This document shows, piece after piece, positions 17,837 through 27,006 of a DNA stretch of 44,334 bases. Each line of letters begins with the position of its first letter. Within the stretch, counting starts at the first letter, position 1. Under the pieces are notes generated by a model. That model was given only the letters and a program-made list of their open reading frames with translations. It was not told where the DNA came from and did not search any database. The stretch comes from Elusimicrobiota bacterium. GTDB lineage: Bacteria; Elusimicrobiota; Elusimicrobia; UBA1565; UBA9628. Location: contig JACPFR010000006.1 in the NCBI GenBank assembly GCA_016182905.1, positions 1 to 44,334 of the forward strand, written 5' to 3'. Both the position numbers and the translations under genes were made by a program.

Positions 17837-19872
17837 CTCTCAGGCGAACGCTGGCCGGCGCCCTGCTCGCGTGCATGCTTGCAAGGCCGGCCGGAGCCGC
17901 GTTCGAGGAGACCGGCGCCGGCGCCCGCGCGCCGGGCCTGGGGGACGCTTTCGCTCCGCTGGCCGACGACGCCTACGCGCTCCACTACAATCCCGCGGGC
18001 CTGGCCCAACTCGACCGCAAGCAGTTCTCCGCCGCCTATTCGCGCCTGTACATGGGCCTGAGCGACGGTTCCGAGATCGGCTCCTCTCAGTTCGTGTACG
18101 CCCACCCGCTCTCGCGCGGCAAGAAAAGCCGGACCTTGGCCTTCGGCTTCGACCGTCTCTCGCTGGCCGGCGCCTACTCCGAGCAGGCGCTCACGGCGGC
18201 CTACGGCTTCAAGCCGATCGAGCGCGAATCCGGCTCGCAATTGATGGCGGGTTTCGCGGCCAAGTATCTGACGCGCGCGTTCACCGCGCCTCCCGAGGCA
18301 TCCAATGCGTGCAGCGGCATCAACTGCGGCCAGGGCGCCGACCCCGTGCTCAGCGGCGCGAAGAGCAAGAGCACCATCGACGCCGATCTCGGCTTGCTCT
18401 ACCGCTTCCCGACCCGCTGGCAGGCGGGCCTGGCGGTTCAGCACCTCGCCGCCCCCAACGTGGCGTTCTCGGGCAGCGACAAGCTCGAGCGCGCGATCAA
18501 CCTGGGATTGGCGTATAAATCTTTGTGGTTGAGTCTGATCGGAGAAGTCCGCATGAAGAAGACCGCCTCCGGCTCCAGCGGCCGCGACTATGTCTTCGCC
18601 GCCGAGCGCTATTTCCCGAGTCTCGACTACGGCCAGTTCGGCGTCCGGGGCTCACTCGGCGTGGGCAGCGACGATTGGCGCCAGATGACGATGGGCGTGT
18701 CGTACCGCATCAATAAGATCCAGGCCGACTACGCCTTTCTCCTGCCGATGGGCGCGGTCAAGGCCAATTCCGGCTCCCATCGCGTCGCTCTGACCTTTCA
18801 CTTCGGCGCGCCGACCGGCGATGAGGAGATCAGCCGCGAGCTGCTCGAGCAGGCCAAGCGACTGCGCGAGCACGGTCCCGACTACGGCTACGAGTACAAG
18901 CAGGAGCTCAAGCCTCAGGACTTGAGCGATCCTCGCCTGGCCCTAGTGCGTTCGCTCATCGAACAGCGCAGATATCGCGCGGCGCAGAAGGAGCTCAGCG
19001 ACTTCGCCCTCAAGCAGCCTCTCAGCCCCGCTTTGATCCGGCTGTCGAACCGCCTCGGCCTGGTCGCCTCGTATTACCCGGAACTGCCCGAGCCCGGCGG
19101 CAAGTTCGACACCCACCTGATCGCGGCCCTGCGCGGCGTACTCAACGGCGAGGATCGCGTGGCGATGCTGCACGCATCGTATGCCTTCAGCATGAAGCCG
19201 GAGGACGCTCTCATCGCCCACTACATCGAGGAGATGGAGAAGGCCGTGGGGCTCAAGGCCGATCGTCTGCCGCTCGATCATCCCCGCGGCTTCATCGACG
19301 AGCTGCTTTATCGCGTCGAGTTCGCCCACACTCGCGGCGACCAGGGCCGCGTCGAGGCCCTGCTCAAGGACGTGATCGAGCTTGAGCCGGAATCCGTCAC
19401 GGCGCTCGAGCGCCTGGGCTCGCTGCGCTACATGGCGGGCCGCTATCTCGAAGCCAACCGGATGTGGGAAGCGGCGCTCAAGCTCGAGACCCGGGAGAAG
19501 GAGATCGAGTCCCTGCGGACCTACATGAAGCTGGCCGCCGAGCGCGCCAGCGGCAAGCAGCTGCCCGGCGGCCTGGCGCCGGCCGCGGCCGCGGAGCCCG
19601 AGCCGGCGGCCGCTGAGCCCGCCCCGACGGCGGCGCCCGCGCCCGCCTCCGTGGTCCCGGTCCGGCCGTCGCCGGCCGCTCCCGCCGCGCCGGCGGCGAA
19701 GCGCGCGGACCTGCGCGACGTGCAGGTCCTCTATCAGAAGGGCGTGGAGCACTACGCGCGCGGCGAGTACCTGCAGGCCAGCGCGATGTTCCTGCGCATC
19801 ATCCAGATCGATCCCGAGAACGAGCAGGCGCGCAAGGCGCTCGAGCGCCTCGATCGCCGCAAGCCGCGCTGA
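17833..19872 (+). CDS. PorV/UPF0164-like outer-membrane barrel with TPR extension
   Basis: This 679-residue product has a GTG start and a signal peptide ending ARPAGA. The mature N-terminus (GAGARAPGLGDAFAPLADDA, then NPAGLAQL) is the classic signature of the PorV/PorQ/UPF0164 barrel family. Barrel-type strands run to about 325. TPR-like helices follow (about 340-560), then an Ala/Pro/Glu linker (about 565-620) and a final TPR pair ending DRRKPR. In Bacteroidota PorV shuttles T9SS cargo. Here the nearest candidate cargo is the sorting-domain proteins encoded just upstream. The TPR half is an addition to the usual PorV length and may contact periplasmic partners. The stop overlaps the next start (TGATG). 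Confidence 0.85.
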   Translation: MTLRRTLAGALLACMLARPAGAAFEETGAGARAPGLGDAFAPLADDAYALHYNPAGLAQLDRKQFSAAYSRLYMGLSDGSEIGSSQFVYAHPLSRGKKSRTLAFGFDRLSLAGAYSEQALTAAYGFKPIERESGSQLMAGFAAKYLTRAFTAPPEASNACSGINCGQGADPVLSGAKSKSTIDADLGLLYRFPTRWQAGLAVQHLAAPNVAFSGSDKLERAINLGLAYKSLWLSLIGEVRMKKTASGSSGRDYVFAAERYFPSLDYGQFGVRGSLGVGSDDWRQMTMGVSYRINKIQADYAFLLPMGAVKANSGSHRVALTFHFGAPTGDEEISRELLEQAKRLREHGPDYGYEYKQELKPQDLSDPRLALVRSLIEQRRYRAAQKELSDFALKQPLSPALIRLSNRLGLVASYYPELPEPGGKFDTHLIAALRGVLNGEDRVAMLHASYAFSMKPEDALIAHYIEEMEKAVGLKADRLPLDHPRGFIDELLYRVEFAHTRGDQGRVEALLKDVIELEPESVTALERLGSLRYMAGRYLEANRMWEAALKLETREKEIESLRTYMKLAAERASGKQLPGGLAPAAAAEPEPAAAEPAPTAAPAPASVVPVRPSPAAPAAPAAKRADLRDVQVLYQKGVEHYARGEYLQASAMFLRIIQIDPENEQARKALERLDRRKPR

Positions 19873-21230
19873 TGAGCATACGGTTCAAGCTCGCGTCCGT
19901 CCTGCTGATCGCCATCGCCGTCACGGCGGTGGCGGCCGCCGGAAGCTTCTTCGTGATCGAAGGCGCGCACCTCCGCCGCGGCGAGGAGGAGAAGATACAC
20001 ATACTGACGCAAAGCGTGAGGACGATGGCCGTCGAGTCTCAGCTCGCCAAGGATCCGCTCATGCTGCTCGACTACGTCTCGTTCCTGACCCGGGATCGTC
20101 CGGAGATCCGATCGGCGCGCGTCAACTTCTCCGGGCGCTGGCAGGACGCCGAAGGCGCCAAGTCCGTCGCGGGCGACGATAAGCTGCGCGTCGAGCTCGT
20201 GACGGCGCCGGCGGCGTCGGGTCAGGGCGCCGTCGTGGTCTCCCTCAGCTTCTCGACGAAGGAGCTCGAGCGGAGGATATCCGCGGCGCGAACCAGCCTG
20301 GCTCGAGACCTCGGCGGCGCGGTGCTGATCGTTCTTTTCGCGGGCGTGCTGCTCAGCATCCCGCTCGCCTGGACCTTGACCCGCCGCCTAATCGTCATCG
20401 AGCGCGCCCTCGCCGACGTCGGCGAGGGGCGTCTGAGCCGCCGGATCGCGGACGGAGGCTCCGACGAGGTCGCGCGGCTGGCCAAGGGCGTCAACAGGAT
20501 GACGGTGCGCCTGGGCGAGCTCGAGGACATGAAGCGGACCTTCGTCGCTTCGGTGACCCATGAGCTTCGTTCTCCCCTTTTCTCCATCGACAGCTACGTG
20601 CGCATGCTGCTGGCGGAGGCCAAGAGCCTCACCGCGGAGGAGCGGCGTCAGCTCGAGCGGATCCATCAGAACGCGGCGCGCCTGGCTCATTTCGTCACCA
20701 GTCTGCTGAACACGGCCAAGATCGAGCGCGGCAACATGGATTTCCATCCGCGCCTGTGCGACCTGACGCGTCTCGTCGAGGACGCCGCGCTGTTCCAGCG
20801 CCCCTGGGCCGAGGAAGAGGGCAAGAAGCTCATCCTCGAGCTCGAGCCGGGCCTCCCCTTGCTGCGCGTCGATCCCGATCTGATCACCCAGGCTGTCACG
20901 AATCTCGTGTCGAACGCCGTCAAGTTCACGCCTCGCGGCGGACGCGTGACCGTGGGCCTGATGCGGATCCCGGAGGGAGTCGAATGCTTCGTGGCGGATA
21001 ACGGGGTGGGCATGACTCCCGAGGCGCTCGCGACCCTTTTCAAGCCGTTCACCCGGGCGAAGAACAGCCTGTCCGCGATCGGCACCGGCCTCGGCTTGTC
21101 CATCGTGAAATCGCTCGTGGAGCTCAACGGAGGCGTCGTCGGAGCGGAGTCCGCCCCGGAGCGCGGCAGCCGCTTCTTTTTCAGGCTCCCGCTCGATAAC
21201 AAATCCTTAACCGCGAGGCCGCGCGCATGA
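19872..21230 (+). CDS. Membrane sensor histidine kinase (HAMP-HisKA-HATPase)
   Basis: This is a 452-residue inner-membrane kinase. TM1 is at about 7-30, followed by a short extracytoplasmic sensor region, TM2 at about 147-170 and a HAMP segment to about 220. The H-box SVTHELRSPL places the phospho-acceptor at His230. The ATPase has an N-box (NLVSNAVKFTP), G1 (DNGVGM), an F-box (FKPF) and G2 (GTGLGLSI), so it looks catalytically intact. No response regulator follows it directly. The two receiver proteins on the opposite strand (27857-28715) are the closest candidate partners. It is coupled to the PorV-like gene by TGATG. Confidence 0.92.
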   Translation: MSIRFKLASVLLIAIAVTAVAAAGSFFVIEGAHLRRGEEEKIHILTQSVRTMAVESQLAKDPLMLLDYVSFLTRDRPEIRSARVNFSGRWQDAEGAKSVAGDDKLRVELVTAPAASGQGAVVVSLSFSTKELERRISAARTSLARDLGGAVLIVLFAGVLLSIPLAWTLTRRLIVIERALADVGEGRLSRRIADGGSDEVARLAKGVNRMTVRLGELEDMKRTFVASVTHELRSPLFSIDSYVRMLLAEAKSLTAEERRQLERIHQNAARLAHFVTSLLNTAKIERGNMDFHPRLCDLTRLVEDAALFQRPWAEEEGKKLILELEPGLPLLRVDPDLITQAVTNLVSNAVKFTPRGGRVTVGLMRIPEGVECFVADNGVGMTPEALATLFKPFTRAKNSLSAIGTGLGLSIVKSLVELNGGVVGAESAPERGSRFFFRLPLDNKSLTARPRA

Positions 21231-21232
21231 GT

Positions 21233-21238
21233 TATCCT
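21233..21238 (+). promoter_or_regulatory. Candidate -10 element, leaderless start of FliF-FliG fusion gene
   Basis: TATCCT ends eight bases before the ATG at 21247, in the 16-base gap after the kinase gene. A TATATA also overlaps the gap at 21238-21243. No clear -35 was found. It could allow expression of the motor gene separately from the upstream operon. Confidence 0.4.
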
Positions 21239-21246
21239 ATATAAGC

Positions 21247-22731
21247 ATGCGCGCGCTTGCATTTTTTGCCGTGTCCGCCTTGCTCTGCGTCTCGGTCGAG
21301 GCGGCCGAGACGTCCTCGGACGAGGTCCTCGTTTCCGAGAGGCTCTCGGGCCGCGCCATGGCCGTGCTTGACGGCATTCTCGGTCCCGGCCGCGCGAAGG
21401 TCCTCGTCGAAGTCCGGGGCGAGCGGCTGCAGATCCGCTCCGAGGTCGAGATGTTCACTCCCATCTCCAAGGACGGCTCGGGCGGGGTCAAGGAAGCCCT
21501 GCGCCTGCTCGACCTGCCCGGCTATTACAGGGAGCGCGCCGCGGCCGCCGGGAAGGATCCCGGCGCGGCCCAGCCGATTGCGCCCTTCCAAAAGGACTTC
21601 GAGCACAGCCTGAGGGACGCCGGCTTCGAGATCAAGAAGATCGAGGCCACCGCCGTCCTGGACTCGGCCTTGACGGAGACCGAGGCGCGCGACGCGGCGC
21701 AGATCCTGCCGCAGCTGCTGCGCATCGATGACGCGCGCGGAGACAGGCTGAGCATCGTGCGGGCGCCCATGCGGCCCGCCTGGAAATCCGCTTTCTCCAC
21801 GCCGGGGGACTGGCGAGCGCTCGCCTTCGCGGCGTCCGGCCTGCTCGGCGCGCTGCTCCTCATCCTCATCCTCGCCGCGGCGTTCGTGCGGGGCGCGCGC
21901 GTTTTCGCCAAGGAGCTGACCTCTGGGCGCGGCCGAGCGGAAGCGGAGCCGGGCATGGGTGAACCCCTGCCCGAGCTCATGCCCGGCTCGCCCGCGGGGC
22001 TCATCGAAGCCGGCGCCGGAGGCGGGTTCGCGGCGGCTCCCATGACGGCGCTGGGACGGCGGTTCGACTTTCTGGAGACGGCCGACGCGGCGGACGCGGC
22101 GCGCATACTGGCCGATGAGGCGCCCGCCGATCTCGCTCAGATTTTCGCTTATCTCGCCAAGCTGTCCCCGGAGACGGCCTCGCGGCTGTTCTCGAAGCTG
22201 CCGGCCGGCGTCCAGGCCGAGGCGTCGTCGGCCATTCTGAAGCTGAACGCCGTGGACCCGGACCGATTGTCCGAGATCGAGGACCGGCTGAGGATATCGG
22301 TCGCCAACGGCATTCGCGGTTCTCAGCGCCTCGCGTCGATCTTGAGCCGCTTCCCCGGCGACGAGCGCGCGCAGCTTCTCGAGCGCCTGGCCGACAAGGA
22401 TCGGCCCGGAGTCGAGTCGGTCGAAAGCCTGCTGTTCACGTTCGAGGATTTCGCGGCGCTGTCTCCCACCGACCTGCGGCGCGTCATGGGCGCCGTGCCG
22501 TACGCGTTGTGGGGAACGGCTCTGCGCGGCGCCCCTCAGGGCCTCATCAGCCGCGTCCTGTCGGAGCTCCCGGAGGGGCCTCGCGGCTTGGTCCGCGAGG
22601 AAGCCTCGGTTCCCCAGCCGAAAGACAAGGTCGTGGCCGCCCGCGCAAAGCTGCTCGACATCGTTCTCGACCTGGCCGCCAAAGGGCAGGTCAGGCTCGA
22701 GCAGGGCGCCGGGGCGGAGGATACGCTTTGA
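21247..22731 (+). CDS. FliF C-terminal domain fused to FliG (rotor-like, non-flagellar context)
   Basis: The product is 494 residues. After a signal peptide (1-19), residues about 30-175 match the C-terminal part of FliF: ILGPGRAKVLVEV, then an ALTETEARD segment and DDARGDRLSIVRAP. One TM helix (about 192-215) leads to a linker and a cytoplasmic FliG middle plus C domain (273-494), with LFTFEDFAALSP at about 395 and ALRGA at 425-429. It aligns with FliG to its end. The FliG N-domain, which normally binds FliF, is absent, as expected if the two are covalently joined. FliF ring-building domains 1 and 2 and the first TM are also absent. Torque-helix acidic residues are kept as Glu451/Glu452. No hook, rod, export or flagellin gene is nearby. 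Nearby motA/motB-like genes make a stator-rotor pair likely. Confidence 0.88.
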   Translation: MRALAFFAVSALLCVSVEAAETSSDEVLVSERLSGRAMAVLDGILGPGRAKVLVEVRGERLQIRSEVEMFTPISKDGSGGVKEALRLLDLPGYYRERAAAAGKDPGAAQPIAPFQKDFEHSLRDAGFEIKKIEATAVLDSALTETEARDAAQILPQLLRIDDARGDRLSIVRAPMRPAWKSAFSTPGDWRALAFAASGLLGALLLILILAAAFVRGARVFAKELTSGRGRAEAEPGMGEPLPELMPGSPAGLIEAGAGGGFAAAPMTALGRRFDFLETADAADAARILADEAPADLAQIFAYLAKLSPETASRLFSKLPAGVQAEASSAILKLNAVDPDRLSEIEDRLRISVANGIRGSQRLASILSRFPGDERAQLLERLADKDRPGVESVESLLFTFEDFAALSPTDLRRVMGAVPYALWGTALRGAPQGLISRVLSELPEGPRGLVREEASVPQPKDKVVAARAKLLDIVLDLAAKGQVRLEQGAGAEDTL

Positions 22732-24284
22732 TGCCGCCTCGCCGCGACCCGCTCGTGGAGGCCCGGCGCAGGCTGGATGAGGCGGCCGGCGCGCTCGACG
22801 ACCTGCGCCGCCTCACGGGCGCCGGCGAGGCGCCCGCCGCGCCTCTCGTTCCCGCGTCGGAAGGCGTCAGGCGCGAGGCCTTGGCCTCCGCCCGCGAGGA
22901 TCTGCGCCGCCTGTCGGCGGAGCTGGAGGCCTCTCGCGCGCAGGGCGCCTCGCTGCTCGAGGAGCTCGGGCGGTTGCGCTCGGAGTTGGCCGAGCGGCCG
23001 ACGGCGCGCGACCTCGAGGAGGCCCGCGCCGAGGGCGAAGCGGATTCGGGCCGCCGCGCGGCGGAGCTGGCCCGGCAGGTCGTCGGGCTCAAGGAGCGCG
23101 TGGCGCTATTGAGCGCCGAGCACGTGCGCCTGGAGACCCTGCGGCGCAAGGCCGAGGCCTTCGGGTCGGACGCCGAGGCGTCCCGCCGCTCGATGGAGCA
23201 GGCCTTGAGGCGCGACCTTCTTGCCGCGCACGCGAAGCTCGACCGGGCCGCCGCCGAATCCGGAGTCCGCGACGCGAAGGCCGTCTCCGAGGTCGATGCG
23301 CTGCGTAAACGCCTGGACCAAGCGCTCAGCCGCATCCAGCGCGATGATCTGGAGCGCAGGCAGGCGCTCGAGGCCGTCCCGTCCTTGCGCGCCGATTTGG
23401 ATGCGGCTTCGGCCGTCATCGCTTCGCTGCGCCGGGAACTGTCCGAGCTGCGGGCGACGGCGCTGGGGCGCGAGCGCGCGCTCGAGCTGAACGCTCATGA
23501 GCTGGAGCGGAAGCTTCACGAAGCGCTCTCTCCCTCCCTGCCGCCGGCCGGCATCGAATCGGAGGGCGGCCTCGAAGAGCCTTCCGGCGTCGTATATCCG
23601 GCCATGGAGTTCGCCCTCGAACCGGGCTGGGCGAGACTGCTTCGCCTCGTGAAGCCGCCCCTTCAGGCCGCCTACGGTCACCTGCGCCGTCTTTCGTCCG
23701 GGCCGATGTCGACGGGGCAGCGCGCCCTCCTGCGTCTGACCGGCTCGAGTCTCAGCCAGGCGGCGGATTCCCTGGCGACGATCGAACTGGCGCTTTCCGA
23801 CTCGCCGGCGTCGACCGAAACGGCCCCGATCTCGCCGGTCCTCGATTCGGCTCTAGCGGCCTGGGACGCCGCGTTCCGCGGCCGCGGAATCACTCTGGCG
23901 CGCGAGGGTTCCCGCCAGATGCCCGACTCCCCTCACGACCCGGAGCAGCTGCGCCTGGCTCTGCACCATGTGCTGCGCAACGCGCTCGAGGCGCTTCCTC
24001 GCGGCGCGACGTTGCGCGTCAAGCTGGCCGCGTCCGAGTCCGGGGCGGTACGGCTCGAATTCCGCGACGACGGTCCGGGCTACCCGCTCGCTTGGCTCGA
24101 GCGCAGGTTCGAGCCGTTCGTCTCTCCCCGTCAGGGCCGCGCGGGACTGGGACTGGCGGCGGTGCGTCGCGCGCTGCGCCGCTGGGGCGGCGACGCGGAG
24201 GCGTCGAACGCCGCGAGCGGGCACGGCGCCTGCTTGATCTTGGCCTTCGCGCCCGCGCCGGCGCGCCCCTCAGACAGGCCGTGA
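22731..24284 (+). CDS. Coiled-coil protein with histidine-kinase-type ATPase, phospho-acceptor His missing
   Basis: The start ATG overlaps the stop of the fusion gene (TGATG), giving 517 residues. Residues 1-250 are long, charged, Ala/Leu/Glu/Arg-rich coiled coil with no signal peptide or TM. A HisKA-like helix follows, and the position equivalent to the H-box His (RLVKPPL) is Arg305. His317, twelve residues later, is off the usual position. The C-terminal ATPase keeps an N-box (HHVLRNALEALP), G1 (DDGPGYP) and G2 (GRAGLGLAAV). It is probably cytoplasmic. It could be a pseudokinase scaffold, an allosteric partner of the flanking kinases, or a kinase that phosphorylates another protein. Its place between the rotor-like gene and a kinase points to motor control, which is inference. 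Confidence 0.85.
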   Translation: MPPRRDPLVEARRRLDEAAGALDDLRRLTGAGEAPAAPLVPASEGVRREALASAREDLRRLSAELEASRAQGASLLEELGRLRSELAERPTARDLEEARAEGEADSGRRAAELARQVVGLKERVALLSAEHVRLETLRRKAEAFGSDAEASRRSMEQALRRDLLAAHAKLDRAAAESGVRDAKAVSEVDALRKRLDQALSRIQRDDLERRQALEAVPSLRADLDAASAVIASLRRELSELRATALGRERALELNAHELERKLHEALSPSLPPAGIESEGGLEEPSGVVYPAMEFALEPGWARLLRLVKPPLQAAYGHLRRLSSGPMSTGQRALLRLTGSSLSQAADSLATIELALSDSPASTETAPISPVLDSALAAWDAAFRGRGITLAREGSRQMPDSPHDPEQLRLALHHVLRNALEALPRGATLRVKLAASESGAVRLEFRDDGPGYPLAWLERRFEPFVSPRQGRAGLGLAAVRRALRRWGGDAEASNAASGHGACLILAFAPAPARPSDRP

Positions 24285-26365
24285 AGCTCTTCCCGCGCCT
24301 CTTCCTCATCCTGATGCTCTTCGCGACTTTGCCGCTCGCCGGGCTCGGCGGATGGATGATGTCCGGGCGCAGGGCGGTGCGAGACAACGCCCGCGTCATG
24401 CACGGGCGTCTGGCGGCGCTGACGGGAGAACAGGCGGAGCGCACGCTCGAGCAGCTCAACCGGGCGCTCGGCGTCGTCGAGGAGCTCGACCGTGCTCGCG
24501 GCCTTACGCGGCTCGAAGAGGGCGCCGTGAGGCGCGCCGCGCTCGCGGACTCCTCCATCGCGCTGATGTCGCTCGTCGATGCCGCGGGGCGCGAAGTCGT
24601 GCGCGTGGCGGACCCGGATCTGTTCTCGACCAGCCCCGAGGATCGCTCGGGCGATCCCGCCTTGCGCGAGTCGAAGAAGACGGGCCTGGTGTCGCTGGGC
24701 GCGCCGATCTCCGCCGGCGGCCGGGCCTTCGTTCCCGCCGTCCATCCGCTGGCCGACGGACGCAGCCTGTACCTGATCTATTCGCTGACCGCCCTGGCCA
24801 AGCGCATGCAGCGCATCACCACGAACGCCGGCCGCCTGCTGTTCGTCGACGCCGAGGGCCGCCCGATCCCGGGCGTCGGCGCGCCTCCTCCGGCGGCGGA
24901 TTGGCGCTGGCCCGGCGGGAGCGGGGGTGGGTGGCTCGATGACGTCGCGGGCGACGGCGGCGCATGGGTCGCCGCCGCGGCGCCGGTTCCCGCCTTGGGA
25001 TGGCACGCGGTCAGCCTGCAGCTGCGGCGGGAGGCCTACGCGGAGGAATCCGAGGTCGCGGCGCGAGCGGCGGCCTTCTTCCTCGCGGTGCTCGTGCTGG
25101 TGGCCGCGGGCGCCTACATGCTGAGCAAACGCCTGGTTCGGCCTGTGGAGCTTCTTCTCGCGGCGGCCGAGCGGGTGTCCGCCAATGATTTCTCCCGTCC
25201 CGTCCCCCCCCTCGGCTTGGGCGAGTTCGAGCGTCTTCGCTCGACCTTCAACGCGATGACGGAGAAGGTCAGCCGCTACCAGGGCTTGCAGGTCGAGAAG
25301 CTCCTGGAGGAGAAGGCCAAGATCGACGCTTTGGTCAAGAATATCCCCGATGGCGTCCTCCTGGCGGCCCACGACGGGCAGGTGCTGTACATCAACGCCC
25401 TCGCCGCCAGGATCATGGGCGTCGACGCGACGGGCAAGCTCGAAGTCTCCACGATCGTGGGCAAATCGCCCAAGCTGATGAAGCTGATCGACGCGGCTCG
25501 CGCGGGCAACAAGATGGGCGAGTTCTTCCACGTCGAAATACAGGCGAAGGAGGGCGAGAGGAATCGGTACTATTCCTGCCAGGCTCTGACCGTATCCCGC
25601 GAAAAGGTCCAGATAGGCATCCTCGTGCTCCTGCGCGACGTGACGGTCGAGCATGAGCTGGAGAGCATGAAGGAGGAATTCTTCCATTCCCTCGTGCACG
25701 ACCTGCGGGGGCCGCTCACGGTGATCGACGGCATCGTCACCCTCATGAAGAACCTGCCCAACGGGGGCGAACGCGAGAAGCGCTACGCGGAGTTCGGCGC
25801 GCAGGCCTCGAAGCGGCTGGCCGGCCTGATCACGGACATCCTCGACACCGCCAAGATCGAGTCCGGCACGATGAGGATCAACCTGGCGAAGACGAAGGCG
25901 GAGTCGATCCTCGATGCCGTCCGCAAGCTCTATCAGATCCCCGCCGACGGCAAGAGCATCGTGCTGACGGCCGCGTCCGCGCCGGACGCCGAGCTGACCT
26001 GCGACGCGCCGCTCCTCGAGCGCGTGCTCATGAACCTGGCCGGCAACGCGTTGAAGTTCACCCCGGAAGGCGGGCGCCTCGCGCTCGCGGCCCGCGTGGT
26101 CGGCCCGGACGTCGAATTCTCGGTCCAGGACAGCGGCCCGGGCATCCCCGCCGACAAGCTCGACGCGGTGTTCGAGAAATTCAGCCAGCTCGACCGAGAC
26201 GCGGCTTCCCGCGCCGGTTACGGCCTGGGCCTGGCCATCTGCCGCAAGATCGTGGAGCTGCACGGCGGCCGCATCTGGGTGGAATCGAAGCCCGGCGACG
26301 GAAGCCGCTTCGCGTTCCTCGTGCCGCGCGCCGGCCCGGCGGCCAAGCCCGCCGGTCCGGCCTAG
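24281..26365 (+). CDS. Cache-HAMP-PAS sensor histidine kinase
   Basis: The GTG start at 24281 overlaps the previous stop (GTGA), giving 694 residues. TM1 is at about 4-27, followed by a periplasmic Cache-like sensor of about 230 residues, TM2 at about 262-281 and a HAMP. A PAS domain follows (about 345-455, DALVKNIPDGVLLA). HisKA has SLVHDLRGPL with His473 as acceptor. The ATPase carries NLAGNALKFTP, DSGPGIP, FEKFSQLD and GYGLGLAI. All catalytic boxes are intact. It is the last gene of the + strand operon, and its TAG stop interlocks with the stop of the convergent motB-like gene. It probably signals to the receiver proteins at 27857-28715. Confidence 0.93.
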   Translation: MKLFPRLFLILMLFATLPLAGLGGWMMSGRRAVRDNARVMHGRLAALTGEQAERTLEQLNRALGVVEELDRARGLTRLEEGAVRRAALADSSIALMSLVDAAGREVVRVADPDLFSTSPEDRSGDPALRESKKTGLVSLGAPISAGGRAFVPAVHPLADGRSLYLIYSLTALAKRMQRITTNAGRLLFVDAEGRPIPGVGAPPPAADWRWPGGSGGGWLDDVAGDGGAWVAAAAPVPALGWHAVSLQLRREAYAEESEVAARAAAFFLAVLVLVAAGAYMLSKRLVRPVELLLAAAERVSANDFSRPVPPLGLGEFERLRSTFNAMTEKVSRYQGLQVEKLLEEKAKIDALVKNIPDGVLLAAHDGQVLYINALAARIMGVDATGKLEVSTIVGKSPKLMKLIDAARAGNKMGEFFHVEIQAKEGERNRYYSCQALTVSREKVQIGILVLLRDVTVEHELESMKEEFFHSLVHDLRGPLTVIDGIVTLMKNLPNGGEREKRYAEFGAQASKRLAGLITDILDTAKIESGTMRINLAKTKAESILDAVRKLYQIPADGKSIVLTAASAPDAELTCDAPLLERVLMNLAGNALKFTPEGGRLALAARVVGPDVEFSVQDSGPGIPADKLDAVFEKFSQLDRDAASRAGYGLGLAICRKIVELHGGRIWVESKPGDGSRFAFLVPRAGPAAKPAGPA

Positions 26366-27006
26366 TTCTCGCGGCGGAGGATGTTGATCTCGATGCGGCG
26401 GTTGGCCGTGCGGCCCTCGGGCGTCGCGTTCGTCTCCACGGGACGGAACTCTCCGTAGCCGATCGCCGACAGGCGCTGCTGCGCTATGCCGTTGATCTCG
26501 AGGAAGCGCAGGACGGCGAAGGCACGCGCGGCCGACAGCTCCCAGTTCGTGTCGAACTTCGCGCCCTTGCCGAGGGGACGGTCGTCGGTGTGGCCCTCGA
26601 TCTGGATCGCATTGGGCAGGTCATTGAGGGTCGAGACGATCTCCTGGAGAATCGGCAGGGAATCCTTCTTGAGATAGGCGTCGCCGGAGTCGAAGAGCAC
26701 GGGAGCCATGAAGACGATGCGGATCTTGTTCTCGCCGATTTCCAGACGGGCGATCTTCTGGGTGCCGTAGCGGGTGAACATCTGCTGGATGCTCTGGGCG
26801 TCGTTGGAAAAGCGCTGTTCGGCGGCTTTCACGCTCATCTGGACGCCCACGCTGCGCGTCGCGGTGGCGACGTAGAGCAGCAGGAAGAAGATCATGAGAT
26901 AGCTCATGAGGTCGCCGTAGGTGATGGCCCACAGCGCGCCGCGGTTGAGCTGGTTCTCGAGATCCTCTTCGCGCTCGTCCCAGGAGCCGCCGCTCGGGTG
27001 CCTCAG
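26362..27006 (-). CDS. MotB-like stator protein (plug/TM plus OmpA-like domain), CTG start
   Basis: The 214-residue call starts at CTG 27006. The first in-frame ATG (26907) would cut off the essential MotB segment WAITYGDLMSY, including the proton-channel Asp equivalent to E. coli Asp32. No ATG, GTG or TTG occurs between the CTG and that segment. GGAGG (27014-27018) lies seven bases before the CTG, which overlaps the motA-like stop as CTGA, like the ATGA couplings elsewhere in the window. One TM helix (SYLMIFFLLLYVA) leads to a C-terminal OmpA/MotB peptidoglycan-binding domain (IQIEGHTDDRP, LSAARA, GYGEFRP, NRRIEI). It would anchor the stator to the wall and pair with the MotA-like protein. 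ExbD-type proteins lack this OmpA domain. Confidence 0.88.
   Translation of the reverse strand: MRHPSGGSWDEREEDLENQLNRGALWAITYGDLMSYLMIFFLLLYVATATRSVGVQMSVKAAEQRFSNDAQSIQQMFTRYGTQKIARLEIGENKIRIVFMAPVLFDSGDAYLKKDSLPILQEIVSTLNDLPNAIQIEGHTDDRPLGKGAKFDTNWELSAARAFAVLRFLEINGIAQQRLSAIGYGEFRPVETNATPEGRTANRRIEINILRREN

Noticed and set aside
26362-26907. MotB-like gene starting at ATG 26907
   Set aside because: This start would drop the Trp-to-Asp channel segment that defines MotB, and it has no Shine-Dalgarno. The CTG at 27006 fits better.
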